This document shows, piece after piece, positions 19,155-29,486 of a DNA stretch of 64,000 nucleotides. Position 1 is the first letter of the stretch. The number at the start of each line of letters is the position of its first letter. The position numbers and the translations under genes are program-made. Below the pieces are notes generated by a model. The model was not told the origin of the DNA and searched no databases. It saw only the letters and a list, made by a program, of their open reading frames with translations. The DNA comes from an uncultured Bacteroidales bacterium (GTDB lineage: Bacteria > Bacteroidota > Bacteroidia > Bacteroidales > UBA932), in assembly GCA_947306365.1 (NCBI GenBank), contig CAMZGD010000005.1:1-64000 (forward strand). Direction: 5' to 3'.

Positions 19155-20498
19155 TTAGATAATGCCCTGCTCGAGCATGGCGGTGGCGACCTTCATGAAG
19201 CCGGCGATGTTGGCGCCCTTCACGTAGTCGATCGTGCCGTCCGGCTGGGTGCCGTACTTCACGCAAGCCTCGTGGATCGAGTCCATGATGAAGTGCAGCT
19301 TCTCATCGACTTCCTTGCCGCTCCAGCTGATGTGCGAAGCGTTCTGCGTCATCTCGAGACCCGAGGTGGCCACGCCGCCGGCGTTGACAGCCTTACCAGG
19401 AGCGAAGAGGATGCCGTTGTGCTGGAAGAAGTGGATGGCGCCCGGCTGGCAGCCCATGTTGGAGACCTCGCAGCAGCACCAGGTGCCGTTGGCCTTCAGT
19501 TCCTTCGCGTCGTCTTCGGAAAGCTCGTTCTGGAAAGCGCAAGGAAGGGCGATGTCGCACTTCACGCTCCAGGCCTTCTTGCCGGCCGTGAATTTGGCCT
19601 TGCCCGGGAACTTGGTAGCCATGTCTTCCACCTTGTTGCGGTTGGAAGCACGCATCTCGAGCATATAGTCGATCATTTCCGGAGTGATGCCGTCGGGAAT
19701 CTCGCAGACACCGTCCGGGCCGGAGATGGCGACCACCTTCGCACCGAGTTCGCGCGCCTTGGTAGCAGCGCCCCAGGCCACGTTGCCGAAGCCGGAGAGA
19801 GCCACCGTGCAGCCCTTGATGTCCTTTCCCGCCTTGTGCAGCAGGTTCTGGGTGAAATAGAGGGCACCGAAACCGGTCGCTTCCGGACGGAGGATCGAGC
19901 CGCCCCAGGTAGCACCCTTGCCGGTGAGCACACCCGTGTTGTACTCGCGGGCGAGCTTCTTGTACATGCCATACAGATAACCGATCTCGCGGCCGCCGAC
20001 ACCGACGTCACCTGCAGGGACATCCTGGTCCGGGCCGATGCACTGCCACAGTTCGGTCATGAAGGCCTGGCAGAAACGCATGATCTCGTCGTTGCTCTTG
20101 CCGACCGGGTCGAAATCGGAACCACCCTTGGCACCGCCCATCGGGAGCGTGGTGAGGGCGTTCTTGAAGGTCTGCTCGAAACCCAGGAACTTCAGCATCG
20201 AAGGCGTAACGGCCTTGTGGAAGCGGAGACCGCCCTTGTAGGGGCCGATCGCGCTGTTGAACTGGATACGATATCCGAGGTTGGTCTGTACCTTGCCGGC
20301 ATCGTCCACCCACGTCACGCGGAAGGTGAAAATCCGGTCGGGCTCGACCATCCGCTCGACAATCTGCGCTTTCTCGAATTCGGGATGCTGGTTGTACACT
20401 TCCTCGATGGAGTCGAGGACCTCGCGGACAGCCTGGAGATACTCGCTCTCACCGGGGTGCTTCCGCTCGAGGTTAGCCATAATTTCAGCTACTTTCAT
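19155..20498 (-). CDS. gdhA: NADP-type glutamate dehydrogenase
   Basis: Catalyses reductive amination of 2-oxoglutarate to L-glutamate with NAD(P)H; cytosolic hexamer. It is 447 residues, the usual length of the small hexameric type. Lys88 in GPYKGG and catalytic Lys124 in PMGGAKGGSDFDP are both present. The Rossmann nucleotide-binding segment ALSGFGNVAWGA follows at about 235. The length and sequence resemble the biosynthetic NADP enzymes. It lies 53 bp downstream of korB on the same strand with no obvious promoter between, so the supplier of 2-oxoglutarate and its user are probably expressed together. A strong terminator follows. Confidence 0.97.
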   Translation of the reverse strand: MKVAEIMANLERKHPGESEYLQAVREVLDSIEEVYNQHPEFEKAQIVERMVEPDRIFTFRVTWVDDAGKVQTNLGYRIQFNSAIGPYKGGLRFHKAVTPSMLKFLGFEQTFKNALTTLPMGGAKGGSDFDPVGKSNDEIMRFCQAFMTELWQCIGPDQDVPAGDVGVGGREIGYLYGMYKKLAREYNTGVLTGKGATWGGSILRPEATGFGALYFTQNLLHKAGKDIKGCTVALSGFGNVAWGAATKARELGAKVVAISGPDGVCEIPDGITPEMIDYMLEMRASNRNKVEDMATKFPGKAKFTAGKKAWSVKCDIALPCAFQNELSEDDAKELKANGTWCCCEVSNMGCQPGAIHFFQHNGILFAPGKAVNAGGVATSGLEMTQNASHISWSGKEVDEKLHFIMDSIHEACVKYGTQPDGTIDYVKGANIAGFMKVATAMLEQGII

Positions 20499-20551
20499 GA
20501 TGGAAATTGATTATTTAAGTAAGATTTGTTGAACGTAAAGTTGGTTGTTTT

Positions 20552-21568
<1,017 letters not shown>

Positions 21569-21583
21569 GGTGATGTCCTCCCT

Positions 21584-23416
21584 TTAAAGAATGGCGTTGA
21601 CGGCGTCCACGATCTCCTTCACGATGAACGGCTGACCCTGGACCTTGTTGTATTGCAGATAGCTAAACTGCGGCAGCTTCGCACGCAGGTAGTCGGCGAA
21701 CTGGCCGCTGTTGAGCTCGCACACGACGATTTTCTTGTAGCGGGCGAAAATGTCGGCCGTGTTCTTCGGCAGCGGGTTGATGAAGTCGAAGTGGCAGAGG
21801 GACACGCTCCTGCCTTCATCCTGCAGCTCGTGCAGCGCGGTGTAGAGGTGGCCGAAGGTACCGCCCCACCCCACGATCAGCACCTCTGCCTCTTCGGGAC
21901 CGATGACCTGCTGCTCGGGGAGATAGTTGGCCAGACGGGCGACCTTCTCGGCCCGCTCTGCGACCATCTTCTCGTGGTTCTCCGGGTCGGAGGAGATGAC
22001 ACCGGCGGTGTTCTTCTCCAGACCGCCCACACGGTGCTCCAGACCGGCCTTGCCGGGGAACGCCCACTTGCGGGCAAACGACTCGGGATCGCGTTCGAAC
22101 GGCTTGAAGGCGCCTTCGCAACGGTCGATCACGGGCGGCTTGATGGCCGGATAGTCCTTCATCGAAGGAATCTTCCACGGCTCGCTGCCGTTGCCCAGGA
22201 AACCCTCGGTAAGGAGGATCACCGGCATCATATGCTCCATCGCGTACTTGCCTGCATAGAAGGCGGCGTCGAAGCAGTGGCTCGGCGAATGGGCGGCGAT
22301 CACCGCGATCGGGCACTCGCCGTTGCGGCCGTAAAGGGCCTGCGCCAGGTCGGTCTGCTCGGTCTTGGTCGGGATGCCCGTCGAAGGGCCGCTGCGCTGC
22401 ACGTCGACCAGCACAAGCGGAAGCTCGGTGATCATCGCCAGGCCCAGCGCCTCGCTCTTGAGCGAGAGACCCGGACCGGACGTCGTCGTGACGGCGAAGT
22501 TGCCCGCATAGGCGGCGCCGATGGCGGTGCAGATGCCCGCAATCTCGTCTTCCGCCTGCAGCGTCTTGACACCCAGGTTCTTGTGGATGGCCAGCTCCTC
22601 GAGGATAGCCGTAGCCGGGGTGATCGGGTAGGAACCGCAGAACAGCGGACGGCCGCTCTTCTCGGAAGCCGCGATCAGGCCCCAGGCCGTAGCCTGGTTG
22701 CCGCTGATGTTGCGGTACACGCCTTTCTCCTGCTTGGCCGGCTTCACCGTATAGGTGTTGGCGATGGCCTGGATGTTGGCCGCATAGTTGAAACCGTCGA
22801 AGAGCACCTTCTTGTTGGGCTCGATGAGCGCCGGTTTCTTCTTGAACTTCTTCTCAAGGTACGCGTAGGTGTACTCCAGCGGGCGGTTGAACATGTAGAA
22901 GCACATGCCGAGCGTGAACATGTTCTTGCAGCGCACGATGGCCTTCTGGTCCATGCCGCTGTCCTTCAGGCTTTCCTTGGTCAGCGTCGTGATCGGTGAA
23001 TAGATGATATTCCGGTCCTCGATCCGCAGTTCCGTGATCGGGTCCAGCGTAGCATAACCGGCCCGCTTGATGAGGGCCTCATCGAACGTGTCCGTGTCGA
23101 TGATGACGGTTGCAGTCGGTTTCGCCCACTTGGCGTTGGCGCGCAGGGCAGCGGGGTTCATCGCGACCAGCACATCGCAAAAATCTCCGGGCGTGTTGAC
23201 TTCGCCGGCCCCGATATGGACCTGGAAGCCGGAAACGCCGGAGACAGTGCCGTGCGGTGCACGGATTTCCGCGGGATAATCCGGGAACGTGGATATCTCG
23301 TTGCCGTACAAGGCCGAGGCGTCAGCGAACAGGGTTCCTGTCAGCTGCATTCCATCGCCCGAATCTCCGCAAAACCTGATTACAACATCTTTGGTGTCGA
23401 TAACTTTATGTTGCAT
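21584..23416 (-). CDS. korA: 2-oxoacid:ferredoxin oxidoreductase, fused gamma-alpha subunit
   Basis: A 610-residue protein with the gamma domain fused in front of the alpha domain. The gamma part (about 1-190) starts VIRFCGDSGDGMQLTG, the usual GxGGxG-like acceptor motif. The alpha part (about 200-600) begins with NQATAWGLIAASEKSGRPLF and contains YPITPAT, TTSGPGLSLKSE and the QRSGPSTGIPTKTEQ segment, all typical of the KorA/PorA alpha chain. The fusion is common in Bacteroidota. It lies 41 bp after the skp-like gene on the same strand. The short gap holds a small direct repeat (CCTATA twice on minus) but no exact TAnnTTTG box, so it may be read from the bamA transcript. Confidence 0.94.
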   Translation of the reverse strand: MQHKVIDTKDVVIRFCGDSGDGMQLTGTLFADASALYGNEISTFPDYPAEIRAPHGTVSGVSGFQVHIGAGEVNTPGDFCDVLVAMNPAALRANAKWAKPTATVIIDTDTFDEALIKRAGYATLDPITELRIEDRNIIYSPITTLTKESLKDSGMDQKAIVRCKNMFTLGMCFYMFNRPLEYTYAYLEKKFKKKPALIEPNKKVLFDGFNYAANIQAIANTYTVKPAKQEKGVYRNISGNQATAWGLIAASEKSGRPLFCGSYPITPATAILEELAIHKNLGVKTLQAEDEIAGICTAIGAAYAGNFAVTTTSGPGLSLKSEALGLAMITELPLVLVDVQRSGPSTGIPTKTEQTDLAQALYGRNGECPIAVIAAHSPSHCFDAAFYAGKYAMEHMMPVILLTEGFLGNGSEPWKIPSMKDYPAIKPPVIDRCEGAFKPFERDPESFARKWAFPGKAGLEHRVGGLEKNTAGVISSDPENHEKMVAERAEKVARLANYLPEQQVIGPEEAEVLIVGWGGTFGHLYTALHELQDEGRSVSLCHFDFINPLPKNTADIFARYKKIVVCELNSGQFADYLRAKLPQFSYLQYNKVQGQPFIVKEIVDAVNAIL

Positions 23417-23457
23417 AGGTCACACAGTTAGGTATAGGTATAGGGATTTGGTTGTCG

Positions 23458-24015
23458 TTATTCAGCAGATTGCTGCGCAAACTGCGTCGGGGCCACTTTC
23501 TCAGCCGGGATGCCCAGTTCCTTCTTGGCGAGCGGGAGCAGGTCGACGCTCACGCTGTCATCGAAATAGATGAGCGAACCGGCCGACAGGTCGAAGACAT
23601 ACACCAGGCTGTTGGCCTTGGCGATCTTCGTGATGGCGTTCTGCGCCTTCTCGATCACGGGCTGCATCAGCACCTGCTGCATCTGCGCCATCTCCTGCTG
23701 TGCATTCTGCTGGAACTGCTGGATGCGCTGTCCCAGTTCGGTAAGCTCGCGTTCCTTGGTTTCGACGACCACAGGGGCCCATTCGTTGCGCTTGCGCTGA
23801 TATTCGTTCAACTTGTTGTTGTACTCGGTTCCCATTCCCTCAAGCGTCTCCTCGAGATCGTTCTGGTAAGCCTGCAACTTCACGACGGCAGAATCACGCT
23901 CGCTCATCAGGTTGATCAGTTCGTTCGTGTTGATGTGTCCGCATTTCAGGTTCTGGGCCTGGGAAAGGACACCGAAGGAGAGTACGCAAAATGCAAGAAG
24001 GAAAATCTTTTTCAT
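23458..24015 (-). CDS. OmpH/Skp-family periplasmic chaperone (second in the bamA operon)
   Basis: A predicted trimeric periplasmic chaperone that holds unfolded outer-membrane proteins on their way to BamA. It is 185 residues with a signal peptide (1-20, ending SQAQ). A long coiled-coil helix pair covers about 40-110, rich in Q, E and K (QRIQQFQQNAQQEMAQMQQV), and a beta segment with LVYVFDLS follows. The C-terminal tail ends QFAQQSAE. It is one of two adjacent skp-like genes behind bamA, 26 bp apart. A third, diverged copy is at 29.5 kb. The pairwise difference suggests specialised clients. Confidence 0.88.
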   Translation of the reverse strand: MKKIFLLAFCVLSFGVLSQAQNLKCGHINTNELINLMSERDSAVVKLQAYQNDLEETLEGMGTEYNNKLNEYQRKRNEWAPVVVETKERELTELGQRIQQFQQNAQQEMAQMQQVLMQPVIEKAQNAITKIAKANSLVYVFDLSAGSLIYFDDSVSVDLLPLAKKELGIPAEKVAPTQFAQQSAE

Positions 24016-24041
24016 TGCTTGAACAGATTATTAGAGGTAGA

Positions 24042-24560
24042 TTAGTTTTGATTTTCAAGATAGTTGACGAGCACCTGGTCGGTGAGGTCGAGCGCCTTGT
24101 TCTTGTAGACGACGCCCTGCAGGGCCGCCACGTCGATGACCATGTCGTAGCCGCCCGTACGCGCGACGTTCTCGATGGCCTTCTCAACCGCCTTGCGGAT
24201 CGGCGAGAGCAATTCCTCGGCTTTCTTGGCCATGATGCCGTCCTCGCCGAAGTAGATCTTCTGCTTTTCCTGGGCGACACGCTCCTTCGAGATGATCTCG
24301 TTCTCCGCATTCTGCCGCTGGGACATGCTCATCGAAGACTTGGACGCCTGATACTCCTGGTAGAGCGTCTCGATCTTGCCGAATTCGGCCTCGATGGAGG
24401 CCTTGTACTTGTCAGACAGTACCTCGAGCTGGTTCTGGGCCGTTACGTAAGCCGGAATCCGCTTCAGGATGTCCTCGGTATTGATGTAGCCGATCTTCTG
24501 CGCACTGACCGGACCGATGCCGGCCAGGAGAGCTACGAGCGCGATGACGATTTTTTTCAT
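24042..24560 (-). CDS. OmpH/Skp-family periplasmic chaperone (first in the bamA operon)
   Basis: A 172-residue Skp-like protein with a signal peptide ending GPVSAQ (about residue 20). KIGYINTEDILKRIPAY is the usual OmpH N-terminal strand and helix. Residues 40-110 form the coiled-coil arms (YKASIEAEFGKIETLYQEYQ), and MVIDVAALQGVVYKN closes the trimer core. The start is 13 bp after the bamA stop. Spacing and order match the conserved Bacteroidales arrangement bamA-skp-skp. It should act in the periplasm as a holdase for beta-barrel precursors, including the SusC proteins encoded in this same window. Confidence 0.9.
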   Translation of the reverse strand: MKKIVIALVALLAGIGPVSAQKIGYINTEDILKRIPAYVTAQNQLEVLSDKYKASIEAEFGKIETLYQEYQASKSSMSMSQRQNAENEIISKERVAQEKQKIYFGEDGIMAKKAEELLSPIRKAVEKAIENVARTGGYDMVIDVAALQGVVYKNKALDLTDQVLVNYLENQN

Positions 24561-24573
24561 AATGATTTCGAAA

Positions 24574-27117
24574 TTAGAATTGTTGACCGATCAGGAAATG
24601 GAAATGACTCTTGTCGCTGCCGGACGCCGTATCGAAGCCGTAGCCCCAGTCGATGCCGAGCAGGCCGACCACGGGCAGGAACACCCGCAGGCCGACGCCG
24701 GCCGAACGCTTGATCTGGAACGGATTGAAACGCTTGATGTCCGACCAGCTGTTGCCGCCTTCGAGGAAGGCCAGCGCGAAGATGGTGGAACTCGGCTGCA
24801 TGATGAGCGGATAGCGGAGTTCGACCGTAAACTTGTCGTACACGTTGCCGGCGTAGGCGCCGTTGATGTACGGCGTAAGGGAGTAGTTCTCGTAGCCGCG
24901 CAGGCCGATCACCTCGTTGCCGTAGGTGTTGTAGCCCGACATGCCGTCGCCGCCCACGATGAAGCCTTCGAACGGGGAATAGCCCCAGTTCTTGTTGTAG
25001 TAGCCCAGGTAGCCGAACTGCGCGCGCGTCATCAGCACGAGGTCGCCGATGAGGCGGGAATAGACCGAACCCTTGAAGGTCCACTTATGATACTCGATCC
25101 AGCGGTAGCGGTCCTGGACCGACTGGGCGTTGTAGTCAATGCTGCGCCAGTCCTTCTTCATCCGCGACCAGGGCGGCGTGAGCTGGAGGCCGAAACTGAA
25201 GTCGGAACCGGTGCGCGGATAGATGGACTGGTCGGTGGAGTTGCGCGACAGGGTGGCGGACCAGCTGATGTTGTGCGAACGTCCGGTCGAGTAGATGAAG
25301 TAGTAGTTCCAGTCCTGCAGGTTGTACGACTGCCAGTTGAGGGAGTTGTAGAGCACGAAGTAGTTGTCGGGCCACTTGAGCCGCGTGCCCAGGCCGACGG
25401 CGGCGCCGTAGATCTCCATGAACTGGTCGTCGTTGAGCACCTGGTAGTAATAGGTGGAATACGAATTGGTCTGGCGGGTGAAGTAGGCCGATATGTTGAG
25501 GGATGTCGGCTTCTTGCCGGTCAGCCACGGTTCCACGAAGTTGGCGGTGAACGCCGTGTAGTAGGAGCCGTTGGTCTGGAAGCGGATGGAAAGCGTCTGC
25601 GCATCGCCGAGCGGCACCGGCCGCCAGGCCGCCTTGTTCAGGAAGTTGGACGTCGAGAAATTGTTGAAGCTCACGCCCACGGTGCCCACGAACATCCGGT
25701 TGCCCCAGCCGCCGGAAAGCTCCAGCTGGCTGTTGGCCTTCTCCTGGACGTTGTAGGTGATGTCCACCGTATTGTTGATGGAATTCGGGATCAGGTTGTA
25801 GCCCTTGCCCATCTCCACGGCATACTCCGGGTCGAAATGGCCCATCGACGAGATCTCGCGGACGGAACGTTCGAAATCGGTCTGGCGGTACAGGTAGCCC
25901 GGGCGCGTGAACACGGCCCGGCGCACCACCTTCTCGTTGGTGATGGTGTTGCCGTTGATGATGATGTTGTTGAAGGTCGCGGGCTTTCCTTCCACCATCC
26001 GCATCTCCACGTCGACGGAGTCGCCGTCGATGGTCAGCTCGACCGGCGTGACGTTGAAGAAAAGGAAGCCGTTGTCACGGTAGAGCTTGGAGATCGACAC
26101 GTCCCCTTCCTTCTCGCCGGAATAGAGGCGCTTCTCCATCGTCACGACGTCGTACACGTCACCCTTGTTGATGCGGAGCACGCTGTTGAGCGCGTCTTCG
26201 CTGTATTCGGAATTGCCGGTCCACGTGATGTTCCGGAAATAATACTTCTGTCCCTTGTCGATTACGAAATGGATGCCCAGCTTCCCGTCCTCGGGGCGGC
26301 GGTATAGCGAGTCGCTGACGATCTTGGCGTCGCGGTAGCCCGCCTCGTTGAAGACCTCGAGCAGCTTCTCCTTGTCGCCGGCATATTCCTTTTCCTGGAA
26401 TTTCTTCGACGAGAAGAAATTGTACCACTTGGCGTCCTTGGTCTTCTTCATCGACTTGTCGAGCTTGAACTTCGAAATCTCGTCGTTGCCCTCGTAGGTG
26501 ATCTCCTTCACCTTGAGCTTCTTGCCCTTGTTCACGGCGAAGGTCACGCGGACGGCGTTGCGGATCACCGAGTCGGCCGCGACTTCCACGTCCACGGCGA
26601 CGTCGGCGAATCCCTTTTCCTTGAAATAGTCCTTGATGTTCTTGACCGAAGAGGCCTTGACATATTCGGAGAGCTGGCCGCCCCGCCGGAGGTTGAGCCG
26701 GTCCTTGAGGTCGTCACGCTCGCTGTTCTTCACGCCGCGGTAGTTCCAGGCGATGACACGGGGGCGCTCCTGGATGTCCAGACGGAACCAGGCCGTATCG
26801 CGGCCCGCGCTGAGGGAATCGACGTAGAAACCGATGGAAGAGGCGGCGCCCTGCATCCAGATCCGCTTGACGGCGGCAGAAACGTCGTCGCCCGGAACGG
26901 TCACCGAGTCGCCGGGACGGATGCCCAACACCGACAGGAGCTGGCTCTCGCCCAGATACTTGATGCCCGACACACGGATTCCGCCGACCACATAGGTATG
27001 CGGACTGTTGTAATCCACTTCCGGCGGGTTGACGGGTTCCTGGGCCGCGGCCGTAAGCACGGACAGGGTCAGGAACGCCAGAAAGGCGCCGGTCAGGGCT
27101 AAGCGATTTCGTTTCAT
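24574..27117 (-). CDS. bamA: Outer-membrane protein assembly factor BamA (Omp85)
   Basis: The central subunit of the BAM complex, which folds beta-barrel proteins into the outer membrane. It is 847 residues. Signal peptide at 1-24. The N-terminal half holds about five POTRA repeats (for example VNKGKKLKVKEITYEGNDE and IDKGQKYYFRNITWTGN). The C-terminal 400 residues form the 16-strand barrel, closing with HFHFLIGQQF. I chose the ATG at 27117 because it directly precedes the signal peptide; an upstream in-frame TTG at 27153 would add 12 residues. It follows uppS by 45 bp and is followed by two skp genes. The partner lipoprotein gene bamD lies separately at 34.6 kb. Confidence 0.96.
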   Translation of the reverse strand: MKRNRLALTGAFLAFLTLSVLTAAAQEPVNPPEVDYNSPHTYVVGGIRVSGIKYLGESQLLSVLGIRPGDSVTVPGDDVSAAVKRIWMQGAASSIGFYVDSLSAGRDTAWFRLDIQERPRVIAWNYRGVKNSERDDLKDRLNLRRGGQLSEYVKASSVKNIKDYFKEKGFADVAVDVEVAADSVIRNAVRVTFAVNKGKKLKVKEITYEGNDEISKFKLDKSMKKTKDAKWYNFFSSKKFQEKEYAGDKEKLLEVFNEAGYRDAKIVSDSLYRRPEDGKLGIHFVIDKGQKYYFRNITWTGNSEYSEDALNSVLRINKGDVYDVVTMEKRLYSGEKEGDVSISKLYRDNGFLFFNVTPVELTIDGDSVDVEMRMVEGKPATFNNIIINGNTITNEKVVRRAVFTRPGYLYRQTDFERSVREISSMGHFDPEYAVEMGKGYNLIPNSINNTVDITYNVQEKANSQLELSGGWGNRMFVGTVGVSFNNFSTSNFLNKAAWRPVPLGDAQTLSIRFQTNGSYYTAFTANFVEPWLTGKKPTSLNISAYFTRQTNSYSTYYYQVLNDDQFMEIYGAAVGLGTRLKWPDNYFVLYNSLNWQSYNLQDWNYYFIYSTGRSHNISWSATLSRNSTDQSIYPRTGSDFSFGLQLTPPWSRMKKDWRSIDYNAQSVQDRYRWIEYHKWTFKGSVYSRLIGDLVLMTRAQFGYLGYYNKNWGYSPFEGFIVGGDGMSGYNTYGNEVIGLRGYENYSLTPYINGAYAGNVYDKFTVELRYPLIMQPSSTIFALAFLEGGNSWSDIKRFNPFQIKRSAGVGLRVFLPVVGLLGIDWGYGFDTASGSDKSHFHFLIGQQF

Positions 27118-27162
27118 CAATTCCTTTCCGAACAGACTTACAAAGTTATACAATTTTTCGAC

Positions 27163-27861
27163 TTATTCTACCTTTCCGTATCTTCTTTCCCGTCGATTGT
27201 AACTTTGAACGGCCAGTTCGAGATCGGTTTTGCGAAAATCAGGCCAAAGTACGGGGGTATAGTAAAACTCAGAATAGGCGCATTGCCAGAGCATGAAATT
27301 GCTGATGCGCTGCTCGCCGCTGGTCCGGATCAGCAGGTCGGGATCCGGAATGCCGGCCGTCGCCAGGTAGTTCCCGAAACCCGGCTCGTCGAGCGGCAGC
27401 TGCGTCCCCGCCGCGAGGCAGTCGGCCGCATACCGCCGCGTCGCCTGCAGGATGTCCCATTTTCCGCTGTAGCTGAGCATGACCAGCAGGGTCAGGCCGC
27501 TACCGGCAGCGGTTTCTTCTTCAAGCTTATGGATGGCGGCCAGGAGCGATTCCGACAGGTGCGCCGTATTGCCGATGACCCGGAAACGGACATGGTTCCT
27601 GAGCAGCGTATCCCGTTCATTGAGCATGCTCTTGAACAGGAGTTCCATGAGGCCTTTCACTTCGTCGGCCGGACGGTCCCAGTTCTCCTCCGAAAAGGCG
27701 AAAAGTGACAGGTAGCGCACGCCGATTTCGGCGCAATACTCCGTGCTCGCCCGGACGCTGTCCACGCCGGCGTTGTGGCCGAACAGCCGTTTCTCACCCT
27801 TGTTCCTCGCCCAACGGCCGTTGCCGTCCATGATGATGGCGATATGCTGCGGTACTTCCAT
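27163..27861 (-). CDS. uppS: Isoprenyl transferase (undecaprenyl diphosphate synthase)
   Basis: Condenses isopentenyl diphosphate onto farnesyl diphosphate to give undecaprenyl diphosphate, the lipid carrier for peptidoglycan and surface polysaccharide. It is 232 residues, typical of the cis-prenyltransferase family. The substrate-binding motif HIAIIMDGNGRWA (catalytic Asp12) is at the N-terminus. The C-terminal RTSGEQRISNF and WQCAYSEFYY match the conserved regions III-V. The gene starts 9 bp downstream of nadK and precedes bamA, as in other Bacteroidales. Cytosolic, membrane-associated. Confidence 0.96.
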   Translation of the reverse strand: MEVPQHIAIIMDGNGRWARNKGEKRLFGHNAGVDSVRASTEYCAEIGVRYLSLFAFSEENWDRPADEVKGLMELLFKSMLNERDTLLRNHVRFRVIGNTAHLSESLLAAIHKLEEETAAGSGLTLLVMLSYSGKWDILQATRRYAADCLAAGTQLPLDEPGFGNYLATAGIPDPDLLIRTSGEQRISNFMLWQCAYSEFYYTPVLWPDFRKTDLELAVQSYNRRERRYGKVE

Positions 27862-27870
27862 TGTCTTGCG

Positions 27871-28689
27871 TCAGATTGCGTTGCGGCGGTCTTCGCCCCA
27901 GAAAAGCTTGGCCCGGAGCGCGCCGATGAAATTGTTGTCGGAAAGCGATACGTAGCGAAGGCCGAAACGGCCGCGTCGCAGACTCACCGCCGTCCTGTCG
28001 GGAATCACGCAGGGACGGTTGTCGAACGAGAGGACGGCCCCCGCGCCGCGGGCGTCGAAACGCATCTCGATGTCAGCGTCCATCGGCACCACGAGCGGCC
28101 GCACGTTGAGGTTGTGCGGGGCGATCGGGGTGATGACCATCACCTCCGACGACGGCATCACGACGGGTCCGCCGACGCTCAGGTTGTAGGCAGTGCTGCC
28201 CGTAGGCGTGGCGACCACCAGCCCGTCGGCCCAGTACGTCGGAAGTTCCCGGCCGTCGATGCGGACGCTGATCGAGAGCATCCCGGCCCCGCTCCGCTGC
28301 AACGACACCTCGTTGAGGGCAAACGGATAGAAATCATCCGGAAGCGCGGCACAGGCCACGCGCAGCAGGCTGCGTTCCTCCACCGAATAGCGGCCGGCCA
28401 CCAGGTCGTCGATCCAGCGGTCGTCATCGGCACGGGCCGTGGCCAGGAAGCCCAGCCGCCCGAAGTTCACGCCCGCGACGGGAATGCCGCGGTCGCGGAT
28501 GAAAGTCAGCGACTGCAGGAAGGTGCCGTCGCCGCCGAGCGACAGGAACAGGTCCGTATCGGAAGGAAGGTTTTGCCAGGAGGTAAAATCCTCGCCGTAA
28601 CAGGCCAGGATGGCACCCTTTTCGCGCAACCTTTCTTTCAGGGCTTCGATTCCCGCGATCCGGTCGCGATTGTACAAAGCAATTTTCAT
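27871..28689 (-). CDS. nadK: NAD kinase
   Basis: Phosphorylates NAD to NADP using ATP. It is 272 residues. The signature GGDGT is at residues 52-56 (LSLGGDGTFLQS, catalytic Asp54). The NFGRLGFLA segment and the C-terminal GSTAYNLSVGGPVV motif of the diacylglycerol-kinase-like fold are also present. I chose the ATG at 28689, giving MKIALYNRD. A TTG at 28701 would add four residues but would run into the promoter box. The gene heads the long minus-strand operon leading to uppS, bamA and onward. Its promoter is fused to that of the divergent pdxJ. A supply of NADP fits with gdhA at the end of the same operon. Confidence 0.96.
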   Translation of the reverse strand: MKIALYNRDRIAGIEALKERLREKGAILACYGEDFTSWQNLPSDTDLFLSLGGDGTFLQSLTFIRDRGIPVAGVNFGRLGFLATARADDDRWIDDLVAGRYSVEERSLLRVACAALPDDFYPFALNEVSLQRSGAGMLSISVRIDGRELPTYWADGLVVATPTGSTAYNLSVGGPVVMPSSEVMVITPIAPHNLNVRPLVVPMDADIEMRFDARGAGAVLSFDNRPCVIPDRTAVSLRRGRFGLRYVSLSDNNFIGALRAKLFWGEDRRNAI

Positions 28690-28698
28690 AATTGAAGC

Positions 28699-28730
28699 CA
28701 AAATTATTAATTTTGTATGTCATGACCAAA
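28699..28730 (-). promoter_or_regulatory. nadK operon promoter (TTTG-N20-TAATTTTG)
   Basis: On the minus strand a -33 TTTG (28727-28730, inside the first codons of pdxJ) is followed after 20 bp by the -7 box TAATTTTG (28699-28706). This fits the Bacteroidota consensus exactly. The box ends 9 bp before the nadK ATG, so the leader would be very short. Confidence 0.8.
28708..28715 (+). promoter_or_regulatory. pdxJ -7 box TAATTTTG, fused to the nadK box
   Basis: An exact TAnnTTTG box ending 6 bp before the pdxJ ATG. Together with the nadK box it forms the perfect 17-bp palindrome CAAAATTATTAATTTTG (28699-28715). The -33 position is weak (TTTT at 28683-28686, 21 bp away). The mRNA would be leaderless or nearly so. 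Confidence 0.7.
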
Positions 28731-29435
28731 TTAAGTGTAAACATCAACAAGATTGCCACGCTGCGGAATGCACGCGGCGGCAACGTCCCCGACGTATGCA
28801 GGGCTGCCGTCGACTGCCAGCATTTCGGAGCGCAGGGCATCACCGTCCATCCCCGGCCCGACGAACGGCACATCCGCTATGCGGACGTATACGCTCTCAA
28901 GCCTTTGATTACCACCGAATTCAACATAGAGGGGAACCCCATCGAACGTTTCCGCGACCTGGTGCTCGCGATCCATCCCGCCCAGGTGACGCTCGTACCC
29001 GACGCCGACAACGTGCTCACGTCGAACGCCGGCTGGGACACGAAGCGGAACCTCCCCTTCCTCAAGGACATCTGCCGCACGTTCAAGCAGGAAGGCATCC
29101 GCGTGTCGATCTTCATCGACCCCGTGGTCGAAATGATCCGCTACGCCGCCGAGACCGGCTGCGACCGCGTGGAACTCTACACGGAAGCCTATGCCGCGGG
29201 CTACGCCGCAAACCGGGAGCAGGCCGTCGCCCCCTACTATGAAGCCGCCTGCGAGGCCGTCCGGCTCGGACTCGGCCTCAACGCCGGCCACGACCTGAGC
29301 CTGGAGAACCTCCGCTACTTCCACCAGGTCATTCCCGGGCTGCTGGAGGTCTCCATCGGGCACGCCCTGATCAGCGACGCCCTCTATCTCGGACTGGAAC
29401 GAACAATACAGGCATATTTGGGAGAGTTGAAATAA
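28722..29435 (+). CDS. pdxJ: Pyridoxine 5'-phosphate synthase
   Basis: Condenses 1-deoxyxylulose 5-phosphate with 3-amino-2-oxopropyl phosphate to pyridoxine 5'-phosphate, the last ring-forming step of DXP-dependent vitamin B6 synthesis. It is 237 residues (TIM barrel), the usual length. Typical segments are [48 protein letters not shown] and [15 protein letters not shown]. The ATG at 28722 starts the canonical N-terminus; an upstream in-frame ATG at 28692 would place ten residues over the promoter. It is divergent from nadK with a 32-bp gap. Confidence 0.97.
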   Translation: MTKLSVNINKIATLRNARGGNVPDVCRAAVDCQHFGAQGITVHPRPDERHIRYADVYALKPLITTEFNIEGNPIERFRDLVLAIHPAQVTLVPDADNVLTSNAGWDTKRNLPFLKDICRTFKQEGIRVSIFIDPVVEMIRYAAETGCDRVELYTEAYAAGYAANREQAVAPYYEAACEAVRLGLGLNAGHDLSLENLRYFHQVIPGLLEVSIGHALISDALYLGLERTIQAYLGELK

Positions 29436-29449
29436 AATGCTTATATTTG
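29417..29449 (+). promoter_or_regulatory. Promoter of the third skp-like gene
   Basis: TTTG (29417-29420), 21 bp, then the exact -7 box TATATTTG (29442-29449). The -33 element sits in the last codons of pdxJ. Predicted leader about 30 nt. Confidence 0.8.
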
Positions 29450-29486
29450 CAGGTTGCACGGAAATCAATAAAAAATCAACCATACA

